Below, piece by piece: positions 1-6,868 of a DNA stretch of 8,319 nt. Source of the DNA: Thalassospira sp. UBA1131 (GTDB lineage: Bacteria; Pseudomonadota; Alphaproteobacteria; Rhodospirillales; Thalassospiraceae); NCBI RefSeq assembly GCF_002311515.1, contig NZ_DCAO01000127.1, forward strand, positions 14,300-22,618. Reading direction: 5' to 3'. Below the pieces are notes generated by a model. The model saw nothing but the letters and a program-made list of their open reading frames with translations. It did not search any database and was not told where the DNA came from. The position numbers and the translations under genes were made by a program. Within the stretch, counting starts at the first letter, position 1. Every line of letters starts with the position of its first letter.

Positions 1-134
1 GCTTCGACCTTGTGACCACGGGCAACAAGGGACTCAGCCAAGGCAATGAAAGCGCGCTGGCATGTTCCGAGCGGACGGGCTTCGCGATCCTTGGGATCAA
101 AGCCGATGGAGTGATCAAGCATCAAGATTTTCAT
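1..134 (-). CDS. Probable glycosyltransferase (GT4-like), N-terminal fragment
   Basis: The gene reads leftward from an ATG at 134-132 and leaves the window after 44 codons. The visible start, MKILMLDHSIGFDPKD, is a hydrophobic first beta strand. It is followed by RPLGTCQRAFIALAES and LVARGHKVE. This layout, with a strand, a Gly-containing loop, a long helix ending in L..RGH.V and then a second strand, is typical of the N-terminal Rossmann half of GT4-type (GT-B fold) glycosyltransferases. Those enzymes transfer sugars from nucleotide-sugar donors, usually in glycan or polysaccharide synthesis at the inner membrane. The donor-binding C-terminal half is outside the window, so substrate and exact family cannot be read. 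The Shine-Dalgarno is weak (a GGATAGA-like stretch upstream). The gene is divergent from the ygfZ-like gene, with about 150 bases between the starts. Another Rossmann-type enzyme remains possible. Confidence 0.6.
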   Translation of the reverse strand, partial: MKILMLDHSIGFDPKDREARPLGTCQRAFIALAESLVARGHKVE

Positions 135-177
135 AAGTTTGGTTCTATCCGTTCGACGGCGTTTTATGAAGGGTTTT

Positions 178-183
178 CTTATA
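178..183 (-). promoter_or_regulatory. Possible -10 box for the leftward glycosyltransferase-like gene
   Basis: On the minus strand this reads TATAAG, a good match to a sigma-70 -10 box, about 44 bases upstream of the ATG at 134. No convincing -35 box is seen 16-18 bases further upstream, where the sequence is a G-rich stretch, so the call rests on the -10 alone. The rest of the 135-283 divergent spacer shows no clear promoter for the rightward gene and no strong repeat. Confidence 0.28.
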
Positions 184-283
184 GCTTACCCACCCTGCCT
201 CCGCACAGACAGGTCTTGCGAAATTTGTGTGATTGCCCCACATTTCGCCCAAACAATTCCGATTTACCGGAGCCATAAATATC

Positions 284-1198
284 ATGAGTGAGACTTTTTA
301 CGCCCTTTTGCCGCATCGCGCCGTGATCCGTGTCAGCGGCCCGGACCGGGTCAGCTTTCTGCAAGGGCTGGTATCAAACAATATCGAAACCATTTCGGCC
401 GAGAAATCCGGCTATGGCGCGCTTTTGACACCGCAGGGCAAATTCCTGTTTGATTTCTTTGTCTATCATCAGGATGAAGACAGCCTGCTGATTGAATGCG
501 AGCGCGGCGAGAATGGCGAGCGTGCGGCCGAACTGTTCAAGAAACTTCGCATGTACAAACTCCGCGCCAAGGCAGAACTGACAGATGTCACCGACAGCTA
601 CGACGTCATTGCCGTCTTTGGCAAGGATGCGCTTTCCGCCCTGTCGCTGGATGCGACACCCGGTGCGACCGCACATATGGCCGATGGTATCAAGGCGGTT
701 GATCCGCGTCTTGCCGAAATGGGGGCACGTGTTCTTCTGCCGAAGAATGCGCTGACCGAAATGGCCGCAATTGGTGCCGAGGAAAGCGATATCGAAACCT
801 ACCACGAAATGCGCGTTTCGCTTGGTATTCCCAATGGTAGCGAGGAATTGGAAATCGAGAAATCCATCCTGCTTGAGAATGGCTTTGAAGAGCTTGGCGG
901 TGTGGATTTCAAAAAGGGTTGCTATATGGGTCAGGAGCTTACCGCGCGGACCAAATATCGCGGTCTTGTGCGCAAACGTCTGTTGCCCGTCAAAATTGAC
1001 GGCCCGGCACCGGATGCCGGCACGCCGATCATGAATGGCGACAAGGAAGCGGGGATCATTCGATCTGTCCATGGTGACCATGGACTGGCAATGATCCGGC
1101 TTGAGCGGGTTGAGGGTGATGCAGAGCTCAGCGCAGGCGAAGCAAAGATCACGGTTTCCGTTCCCGATTGGGTTCAGTTGCCAGAAAACGCAGCCTGA
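284..1198 (+). CDS. ygfZ: YgfZ/IBA57-family folate-binding Fe-S maintenance protein
   Basis: This 304-residue protein is a member of the YgfZ/GcvT-like (COG0354) family, related to bacterial YgfZ and mitochondrial IBA57. Family members bind tetrahydrofolate and help build or repair Fe-S clusters, including in the tRNA-modifying enzyme MiaB, in the cytoplasm. The diagnostic signature KGCYMGQE is intact at residues 211-218, with the functionally important cysteine at 213. The N-terminal region (about 10-60) has the GcvT-like pattern RV.F.QGL..N followed by LLTPQGK, and a C-terminal beta-rich region follows from about 230. Length fits the family. The frame is open upstream to a TTG at 233, but the ATG at 284 is preferred: the family N-terminus begins here, and GGAG at 269-272 lies 11 bases upstream. 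The downstream terminator suggests a single-gene transcript. The family assignment is firm; the role in this organism is inferred. Confidence 0.93.
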   Translation: MSETFYALLPHRAVIRVSGPDRVSFLQGLVSNNIETISAEKSGYGALLTPQGKFLFDFFVYHQDEDSLLIECERGENGERAAELFKKLRMYKLRAKAELTDVTDSYDVIAVFGKDALSALSLDATPGATAHMADGIKAVDPRLAEMGARVLLPKNALTEMAAIGAEESDIETYHEMRVSLGIPNGSEELEIEKSILLENGFEELGGVDFKKGCYMGQELTARTKYRGLVRKRLLPVKIDGPAPDAGTPIMNGDKEAGIIRSVHGDHGLAMIRLERVEGDAELSAGEAKITVSVPDWVQLPENAA

Positions 1199-1231
1199 CC
1201 TCGGCGCCCAAAAGTCAAATTTACGTTTAAG

Positions 1232-1263
1232 ACGGGTCCTGCCTTGCGGGGCCCGTTTTCGTT
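1232..1263 (+). terminator. Rho-independent terminator after the ygfZ-like gene
   Basis: The left arm ACGGGTCC (1232-1239) pairs with GGGCCCGT (1249-1256) as an 8-bp GC-rich stem with one G-U pair and a 9-base loop. TTTTCGTT (1256-1263) follows directly. It begins 33 bases after the ygfZ stop codon, on the same strand, and precedes the next rightward gene. That gene therefore probably has its own promoter. Confidence 0.8.
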
Positions 1264-1271
1264 AAAACCTG

Positions 1272-1298
1272 TTGCAACGCCGCAAAAGCCCCTATGTT
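1272..1298 (+). promoter_or_regulatory. Possible promoter of the 225-residue exported protein gene
   Basis: TTGCAA (1272-1277) and TATGTT (1293-1298) resemble -35 and -10 boxes but are separated by only 15 bases, which is short for sigma-70. They lie between the upstream terminator and the ATG at 1326, where a promoter is expected. The call depends mostly on position and is weak. Confidence 0.25.
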
Positions 1299-1325
1299 AA
1301 AAGAAAAGCAAAATCGGGAACTGCG

Positions 1326-2003
1326 ATGAAACTGTGGAATAGGGTCCTTTCTGTCCGGGGCTTGATGGCCGCGCTTTGCGCGCTTGCCATGGTGCCTGCT
1401 ATGGCCGTGGCACAACAAGCTGCGCCGGGCCTGAGTGATGTGCCTGTTTCCGACATGTCGATTGCCGACGCCGAAAAGGAAATGGCCACAATCACCGAGG
1501 CCTATAACCGCAAGGGTCATCAGATCAAACAGATGGCGCTTGGTACGCTGCTTCGATTTTATCCGCAGAAGATCGTGCCGTGTGGCGCCATCGTCACAAA
1601 TGTTCGCGACTGTCTGGATAATCACTGGCCTGATCTTAAAGACTATCCGGGGCACTTTCTTGGACCGAACGAGAAACCGGCACTGAGGCCGACAATCGAA
1701 CAGGCCCGCATGACCGAGGAAAATTACCTCGATGCGGTTGAACGGCTCAACATGTTGCTGCGTGCCGTGCGCTATGAAAGTACGCTTGCCCCCGAAGAAC
1801 GTTATCGTCCGCAGCTTGATGCCGTGATTACCCATCTGACTGAAATGCGCGAGGCGGAATATCACGACCGCCTTCTTTACGAGAAGCTTTTCAAGATTGG
1901 CGGCATCATCTTGCTGCTTCTTGGACTATCGGTTGGCGGAATGCTGGTGATGAAACACCATGCCCAGCGTAACGATCCATCATCACCATCGGGCAAAAAA
2001 TAA
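1326..2003 (+). CDS. Unrecognised exported protein with C-terminal membrane anchor
   Basis: I do not recognise this 225-residue protein. The N-terminus has basic residues, a hydrophobic core (about 12-28) and a likely signal peptidase I site after AVA (29/30). The mature part (30-185) is mostly charged and helix-prone. It carries two cysteines at 86 and 96 (PCGAIVTNVRDC), which could form a disulfide in the periplasm. Residues 120-190 (LRPTIEQARMTEENYL... to ...REAEYHDRLLYEKL) look like long amphipathic helices. A second hydrophobic stretch at 191-209 (IGGIILLLLGLSVGGMLVM) is a membrane span, followed by a short His/basic and Ser-rich tail. The expected topology is periplasmic body and cytoplasmic tail. 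The ATG at 1326 is chosen over an in-frame TTG at 1272 because it gives a proper signal peptide and has GGGA at 1316-1319. It shares no operon with its neighbours, having a terminator on each side. No function is proposed. Confidence 0.8.
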   Translation: MKLWNRVLSVRGLMAALCALAMVPAMAVAQQAAPGLSDVPVSDMSIADAEKEMATITEAYNRKGHQIKQMALGTLLRFYPQKIVPCGAIVTNVRDCLDNHWPDLKDYPGHFLGPNEKPALRPTIEQARMTEENYLDAVERLNMLLRAVRYESTLAPEERYRPQLDAVITHLTEMREAEYHDRLLYEKLFKIGGIILLLLGLSVGGMLVMKHHAQRNDPSSPSGKK

Positions 2004-2033
2004 CGGCAACGGGATACCCGTTGCCGTCTTTGT
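1995..2033. terminator. Bidirectional Rho-independent terminator between convergent genes
   Basis: CGGCAACGGG (2004-2013) and CCCGTTGCCG (2017-2026) form a perfect 10-bp stem with a 3-base ATA loop. On the plus strand the hairpin is followed by TCTTTGT and starts directly after the TAA of the exported-protein gene. On the minus strand it is followed by TTATTTTTT (2003-1995), the stronger U-tract, and lies 39 bases beyond the ppdK stop codon. It should therefore end both convergent transcripts. The minus-strand U-tract overlaps the Lys-Lys-stop codons of the exported-protein gene. Confidence 0.9.
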
Positions 2034-2065
2034 CTTCATTCGCAAATCGAGTTCAATTGCTGCGA

Positions 2066-4726
2066 TTACTTGCCAAGCACTGCCTGTGCAGCAGCAAGGC
2101 GCGCAATCGGCACGCGGTACGGGGAACATGACACGTAATCAAGTCCCTGTGCCTCGCAAAACGCGATGGATGCCGGGTCGCCACCATGTTCACCACAAAT
2201 GCCGAGCTTGATGTCGCCACGGGTCGCACGTCCACGTTCGGCAGCAATGCTGACCAGTTCGCCAACCCCTTCCTGATCCAGCGATACGAACGGATCACCG
2301 GCAAAGATATCCTTGGAAATATAGGTATCAAGGAAGCGTGATGCGTCGTCACGTGACAGACCAAACGTGGTCTGGGTGAGGTCGTTGGTGCCAAAGCTGA
2401 AGAATTCGGCTTCTTCGGCGATTTCACCCGCCCGAAGTGCTGCACGTGGCAATTCGATCATGGTGCCAACCAGATATTTCAGCTTGGCGCCTTTTTCGTC
2501 TTCGACCTGGGCGGCAACCTTGATGATCGCGGCTTTGAGGATTTCGAGTTCCTTTTTGCCGACAATCAGCGGGATCATGATTTCCGGAATGACCGGATCG
2601 CCACCATCCTTGGAAACCTCGATCGCGGCTTCGAAAATGGCGCGGGCCTGCATTTCATAGATTTCCGGATAGCTGATGCCCAAACGGCACCCGCGATGGC
2701 CCAGCATCGGGTTGGCTTCGGCAAGATCAAGCAAGCGGCGCTTGACGATGGCCTCCGACACACCGGCAGCCTTGGCCACGTCGGCGATTTCAGCATCGCC
2801 ATGCGGCAGGAATTCATGAAGCGGCGGATCCAGCAAACGAATGGTAACCGGCAGTCCCTTCATAATGCGGAACAGATCGATAAAGTCCTGACGCTGATAG
2901 GGTAGTAGCTTTGCCAGTGCAGCACGACGGCCCTTCTCGGTTTCGGCCAGGATCATTTCGCGCATCGAGACAATGCGTTCCGGATCAAAGAACATGTGTT
3001 CTGTACGGCAAAGACCGATGCCCTCTGCCCCGAAACCACGTGCGGTTTCGGCTTCTTCCGGGGTTTCAGCGTTGGTGCGGATTTTAAGACGCCGCAAGGC
3101 ATCGGCCCATTCCATCAGTTGCGAGAAATCACCGGAGAGATCGGGTTTCAGGGTCGCCACTTCACCCAGCATGACTTCGCCGGTGGCGCCATCAAGGGTG
3201 ATGACGTCCCCTTCTTTCAGGGTCACACCGCCAGACATCATGGTTTTGTTGGCATAATCAATCTTTACTGCACCTGCACCACAAACACATGGTGTCCCCA
3301 TGCCACGCGCAACCACGGCTGCGTGGCTGGTCATGCCACCGCGTGATGTCAGAATGCCCTGGGCGGCGTGCATGCCGGCGATATCTTCGGGGCTGGTTTC
3401 GATACGCACCAGTACAACCTTGCGGCCTTTGCCCGCCCATTCTTCAGCAGCCTCGGCAGAAAAGACGATCTGTCCGGATGCCGCACCGGGCGACGCCGGA
3501 AGCCCCATGCCAACGACCTTGCGATCTGCTTCGGGATCAAGGGTCGGGTGCAGCAGCTGATCAAGCTGTGCGGGATCGACGCGTCTGATGGCGTCTTCCT
3601 GGGAAATTACGCCATCGCGGCACATTTCAACTGCGATCCGCAATGCGGCCTTTGCCGTGCGTTTGCCTGCACGTGTCTGGAGCATGTAAAGCTTGCCGGA
3701 TTCAACGGTGAATTCCATGTCCTGCATATCGCGGTAATGGGATTCAAGCTTTTCGCGGATATCGCAGAGCTCCTTGAAGACGACCGGCATGGCTGCTTCC
3801 ATCGAAATCAGGTCCGAACCGGATTCCTGTTTTTCAATTTCGGTCAGCGGGGCCGGTGTGCGAATACCGGCAACCACGTCTTCGCCCTGCGCATTGATCA
3901 GGTACTCGCCATAGAACCGGTCTTCGCCGGTCGACGGGTTGCGCGAGAAGCAAACGCCAGTAGCACAGTCATCACCCATATTGCCAAAGACCATCGCCTG
4001 CACGTTGACCGCCGTGCCCCAGCTGGCCGGGATGTTATGTAAACGGCGATAGGTATTGGCACGCGCGTTCATCCAGCTGCCAAACACCGCACCAATCGCG
4101 CCCCACAGCTGTTCGCGCGGATCTTGCGGGAAGGGTTCACCCAGTTCGGTTTTGACTTTTTTCTTGAACGCCTCGACGACTTCGGCCCAGTCGTCTGCAC
4201 CCATATCGGTGTCAAGGCTGACACCCTTGTCTTCCTTGACAGTCTCGAGGATGTCTTCGAAGTGATAGTGATCAACGCCCAGCACGACGTCGCCATACAT
4301 CTGAATGAAACGGCGGTAGCTGTCATAGGCAAATCGGCGGTCGCCCGACACATTTGCCAAACCTTCAACTGTCTCGTCATTGAGGCCGAGGTTAAGCACC
4401 GTGTCCATCATGCCCGGCATGGATGCGCGGGCGCCGGAACGGACAGAAACTAAAAGCGGGTCCTTGGCATCGCCGAACTTGCGACCAACAAGCTTTTCGA
4501 CAGATGCCAGTGCGGTTTCGACCTCGGCATTCAGACCATCGGGATAGGCACGGTCATTGTCATAAAATGCCGTGCACACTTCGGTTGTAATGGTAAAGCC
4601 GGGCGGGACAGGAAGTCCGAGATTGCACATCTCGGCAAGGTTGGCCCCCTTGCCGCCCAGAAGTTCACGCATATCCGAACGGCCCTCGGCGCTACCGCCA
4701 CCGAAACCGTAAACCCATTTGGTCAT
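2066..4726 (-). CDS. ppdK: Pyruvate, phosphate dikinase
   Basis: This 886-residue cytoplasmic enzyme reversibly converts pyruvate, ATP and phosphate to PEP, AMP and pyrophosphate. It can act in gluconeogenesis or PPi-dependent glycolysis. All three parts are visible. The N-terminal ATP-grasp nucleotide-binding domain has GGKGANLAEM (24-33) and the VSVRSGARASMPGMMDT segment (93-109). The central phosphohistidine domain has the swivelling His468 in GGMTSHAAVVARG (463-475). The C-terminal PEP/pyruvate TIM-barrel has FGTNDLTQTTFG (778-789) and catalytic Cys844 in GICGEHGGDP (842-851). Thr466, two residues before His468, is the site that PDRP-type (DUF299) regulators phosphorylate in related enzymes; no such regulator is in this window. 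Length is normal for bacterial PPDK, and the Thr/His and CGEH motifs separate it from PEP synthase and PTS enzyme I. The start ATG at 4726-4724 has GAGGAAAAGG just upstream. It follows glyS by 75 bases and probably shares its transcript. Confidence 0.98.
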   Translation of the reverse strand: MTKWVYGFGGGSAEGRSDMRELLGGKGANLAEMCNLGLPVPPGFTITTEVCTAFYDNDRAYPDGLNAEVETALASVEKLVGRKFGDAKDPLLVSVRSGARASMPGMMDTVLNLGLNDETVEGLANVSGDRRFAYDSYRRFIQMYGDVVLGVDHYHFEDILETVKEDKGVSLDTDMGADDWAEVVEAFKKKVKTELGEPFPQDPREQLWGAIGAVFGSWMNARANTYRRLHNIPASWGTAVNVQAMVFGNMGDDCATGVCFSRNPSTGEDRFYGEYLINAQGEDVVAGIRTPAPLTEIEKQESGSDLISMEAAMPVVFKELCDIREKLESHYRDMQDMEFTVESGKLYMLQTRAGKRTAKAALRIAVEMCRDGVISQEDAIRRVDPAQLDQLLHPTLDPEADRKVVGMGLPASPGAASGQIVFSAEAAEEWAGKGRKVVLVRIETSPEDIAGMHAAQGILTSRGGMTSHAAVVARGMGTPCVCGAGAVKIDYANKTMMSGGVTLKEGDVITLDGATGEVMLGEVATLKPDLSGDFSQLMEWADALRRLKIRTNAETPEEAETARGFGAEGIGLCRTEHMFFDPERIVSMREMILAETEKGRRAALAKLLPYQRQDFIDLFRIMKGLPVTIRLLDPPLHEFLPHGDAEIADVAKAAGVSEAIVKRRLLDLAEANPMLGHRGCRLGISYPEIYEMQARAIFEAAIEVSKDGGDPVIPEIMIPLIVGKKELEILKAAIIKVAAQVEDEKGAKLKYLVGTMIELPRAALRAGEIAEEAEFFSFGTNDLTQTTFGLSRDDASRFLDTYISKDIFAGDPFVSLDQEGVGELVSIAAERGRATRGDIKLGICGEHGGDPASIAFCEAQGLDYVSCSPYRVPIARLAAAQAVLGK

Positions 4727-4748
4727 CTTGCCTTTTCCTCATCTGGTC

Positions 4749-4785
4749 GAGGCCCCGATGGGCCTCCCCGGATGGGGAAAGCCCC
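4749..4785 (-). other. Competing GC-rich hairpins in the glyS-ppdK spacer
   Basis: The 75-base spacer holds GAGGCCC (4749-4755) pairing perfectly with GGGCCTC (4760-4766) around a 4-base loop. Next to it, GGGG at 4774-4777 can pair either with CCCC at 4766-4769 or with CCCC at 4782-4785, so those two small stems exclude each other. Neither is followed by a U-tract in the leftward reading direction, so a standard terminator is unlikely. The structure could stall, stabilise or allow processing of the glyS-ppdK transcript, or be incidental GC-rich DNA. A weak promoter-like pair (TTGCCG at 4830-4825, CATAAA at 4806-4801, spacing 18) overlaps the end of glyS. Confidence 0.4.
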
Positions 4786-4801
4786 GCAACCTTGACCTGT
4801 T

Positions 4802-6865
4802 TTATGATTCGATTTTCGAGAAGTCGGCAATATCGTGCAACGCTGTGCGAATTTGTGCCAACAGCTTCAAGCGGTTGGCACGTTCGTCAGCATTGTCGCT
4901 ATTGACCGTAACCTTTTCGAAGAATGCATCGACCGGTTCACGCAACCGCGCAAATTCGGTCATTGCCGCGGCATAATCCTCGTCACGCAGAAGTGGCAAG
5001 GCCTTGTGCCGGACATCAATGAGCGCCTCATACAGCTTGCGTTCTTCTTCCAGGCTCAGAAGATCGGCGGAAACGTCCGCTTTATAGGACGTATCGTCCT
5101 TTTTCTCTTCGATGCGCAGGATGTTTGACGCACGCTTGTATCCGGCCATCAGGTTGACGCCGCTTTCGCCAGAGACAAAATCGGAAAGCGCTTCAACACG
5201 GGCCAACAGGCGGACAAGATCGTCCTCGCCATCCAGTGCAAACACGGCCGACACCAGATCATGGCGCACACCCTGTTCACGCAGATGGACTTTGAGACGG
5301 TCTGCAAAGAAGGCCAGAAGGTCTTCAACCGCCTCGTCACGACGAATATTTGCCGGGTACTGGGAAACCGCGAATGCAAACAGACGCCGCAGCGGCAAAC
5401 GCAATCCGTTTTCCAGAACCAGACGAATGACTCCCAGTGCCGCACGACGCAAGGCAAACGGGTCTTTTGAACCGGTCGGCTTTTCATCAATCGCAAAGAA
5501 CCCGGCAAGGGTATCAAGTTTCTCAGCCAAGGCGAGTGCGACCGAAACCGGTGCGGTCGGGCACATGTCCGACGGGCCGGCCGGTGCATAATGCTCGGCA
5601 ATGGCATTGGCGACTTCCGGGGCTTCGCCGTCATTTTCGGCGTAGTATTTCCCCATCAGTCCCTGCAGTTCGGTGAATTCAAACACCATCTGCGACACCA
5701 GATCGGCCTTGCCGATTTCTGCTGCTCGGTCTGCCAGTTTGACATCACAGCCCGGAATTTCCGCAGATACTTCACGCGCCAGACCGCGCAGGCGCAAGAC
5801 GCGCTCCGCCAGCGAGCCAAGCTTGGCGTGGAAGACGATGTTATCAAGTTTCGGCAGACGCGATTGCAGCGTCACTTTCCGATCCTGATCCCAGAAGAAC
5901 TTGGCATCATGCAGACGCGCACGCAAAACACGCTCGTTCCCGGCGATGATTTTTGCGTTGTTGTCTGCGGTGATCATGTTCGAAACCGTGATGAAGCGCG
6001 CGGCAAGCTTGCCCGCCTTGTCTTCGACCACGAAATATTTCTGATGTTCACGCATGGAGGTTTCAAGAACCTCGCGCGGGATATCCATGAACTGGTCATC
6101 AACCTTGCCCATGACCGGAACCGGCCATTCAACCAGACCACAGACTTCTTCCAGCAGACCATTGTCTTCCAGAAGTTCAAAGCCCTCGGAATCGGCAAGT
6201 TTCTTGGCACCCTCAAGGATGACCTGCTTGCGCTCTTCGCGGTCAAGCATGACCTTGGCCGCGCGCAGCTTTTCCTTGTACTCGGCCGCGTTCGATACGC
6301 TGAATTCAGCCGGGGCCAGGAAACGATGGCCGCGGGTGGTATCGCCTGCGGTGACCGGGCCGTAGGTGACCGGGATGACCTTGCCATCAAACAGGCAAAG
6401 AATGCGGTCGAGCTGACGTACCCAACGGATTTTCTGATCTGCCCAGCGCATGGATTTCGGCCAAGGCAGTTTGTTCATCGCATCTTCGATGATGTCCTTG
6501 ATGACCTCGGACGCAGCACGGCCTTTCTGTTCGACAATAGCAAACAGGAAGACCCCCTTGGGCGTTTCGCGCTTTTCACACTGATCAAGGGTCACACCAT
6601 TGCCGGCCAAAAAGCCATTGATGGCCTTTTCCGGGGCATCGGCACGTGGACCACGGCGTTCTTCGCGCAGGTCAGGCTGTTTTTCCGGCAGACCATCGAC
6701 AATCAGGGTAAGGCGACGCGGGGTCACCAGTGCTTCGACCTTGTCAAACCCGAGGTCGGCGGCCTTCAGGCCATCGGTGACCAGTTTGGTCAGGTCTTCG
6801 GCTGCACGCGCCTGCATGCGGGCCGGGATTTCTTCGGAGAACAGTTCAAGAAGTAATTCGGCCAT
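4802..6865 (-). CDS. glyS: Glycine--tRNA ligase, beta subunit
   Basis: This 687-residue protein is the beta subunit of the bacterial alpha2-beta2 glycyl-tRNA synthetase. The beta subunit binds tRNA-Gly and is needed for charging by the catalytic alpha subunit. The N-terminus LLLELFSEEIPARM (4-17) matches the family opening LxEIGTEExP. The B3/B4-like and linker region includes RRGPRADAPEKAINGF (70-85) and TRGHRFLAP (177-185). The HD-like domain has FHAKLGSLAER (345-355), EFTELQGLMGKYYA (396-409) and AEKLDTLAGFF (447-457). KDPFALRRAALGV (467-479) is highly conserved in the family. The C-terminal part (about 560-687) is the helical DALR-type anticodon-binding region. Length is normal and no frameshift is seen. 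The ATG at 6865 lies 3 bases after the glyQ stop and has a strong Shine-Dalgarno, so the two subunits are probably translationally coupled. Confidence 0.97.
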   Translation of the reverse strand: MAELLLELFSEEIPARMQARAAEDLTKLVTDGLKAADLGFDKVEALVTPRRLTLIVDGLPEKQPDLREERRGPRADAPEKAINGFLAGNGVTLDQCEKRETPKGVFLFAIVEQKGRAASEVIKDIIEDAMNKLPWPKSMRWADQKIRWVRQLDRILCLFDGKVIPVTYGPVTAGDTTRGHRFLAPAEFSVSNAAEYKEKLRAAKVMLDREERKQVILEGAKKLADSEGFELLEDNGLLEEVCGLVEWPVPVMGKVDDQFMDIPREVLETSMREHQKYFVVEDKAGKLAARFITVSNMITADNNAKIIAGNERVLRARLHDAKFFWDQDRKVTLQSRLPKLDNIVFHAKLGSLAERVLRLRGLAREVSAEIPGCDVKLADRAAEIGKADLVSQMVFEFTELQGLMGKYYAENDGEAPEVANAIAEHYAPAGPSDMCPTAPVSVALALAEKLDTLAGFFAIDEKPTGSKDPFALRRAALGVIRLVLENGLRLPLRRLFAFAVSQYPANIRRDEAVEDLLAFFADRLKVHLREQGVRHDLVSAVFALDGEDDLVRLLARVEALSDFVSGESGVNLMAGYKRASNILRIEEKKDDTSYKADVSADLLSLEEERKLYEALIDVRHKALPLLRDEDYAAAMTEFARLREPVDAFFEKVTVNSDNADERANRLKLLAQIRTALHDIADFSKIES

Positions 6866-6868
6866 GAC

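Noticed and set aside
233..283. N-terminal extension of the ygfZ-like protein from a TTG at 233
   Set aside because: The extra 17 residues do not match the family opening, and a GGAG is properly placed for the ATG at 284.
374..1081. A 235-codon open frame on the minus strand inside the ygfZ-like gene
   Set aside because: It is antisense to a gene with a clear family signature, shows no Shine-Dalgarno or domain, and its composition is that of a mirrored coding frame.
1227..1865. A 212-codon open frame on the minus strand opposite the exported-protein gene
   Set aside because: The plus-strand frame has a signal peptide, membrane span, Shine-Dalgarno and flanking terminators. The minus-strand frame has none of these and runs through the upstream terminator.
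3368..4042. A 224-codon open frame on the plus strand inside ppdK
   Set aside because: It is antisense to the conserved ATP-grasp and linker region of ppdK, with no family features or initiation signal.
5591..6856. A 421-codon open frame on the plus strand opposite glyS
   Set aside because: It lies fully antisense to a well-conserved glyS. The translation has no recognisable domain and is rich in Phe/Gln/Arg, as expected from the reverse complement of GC-biased coding DNA, so it is a shadow frame.
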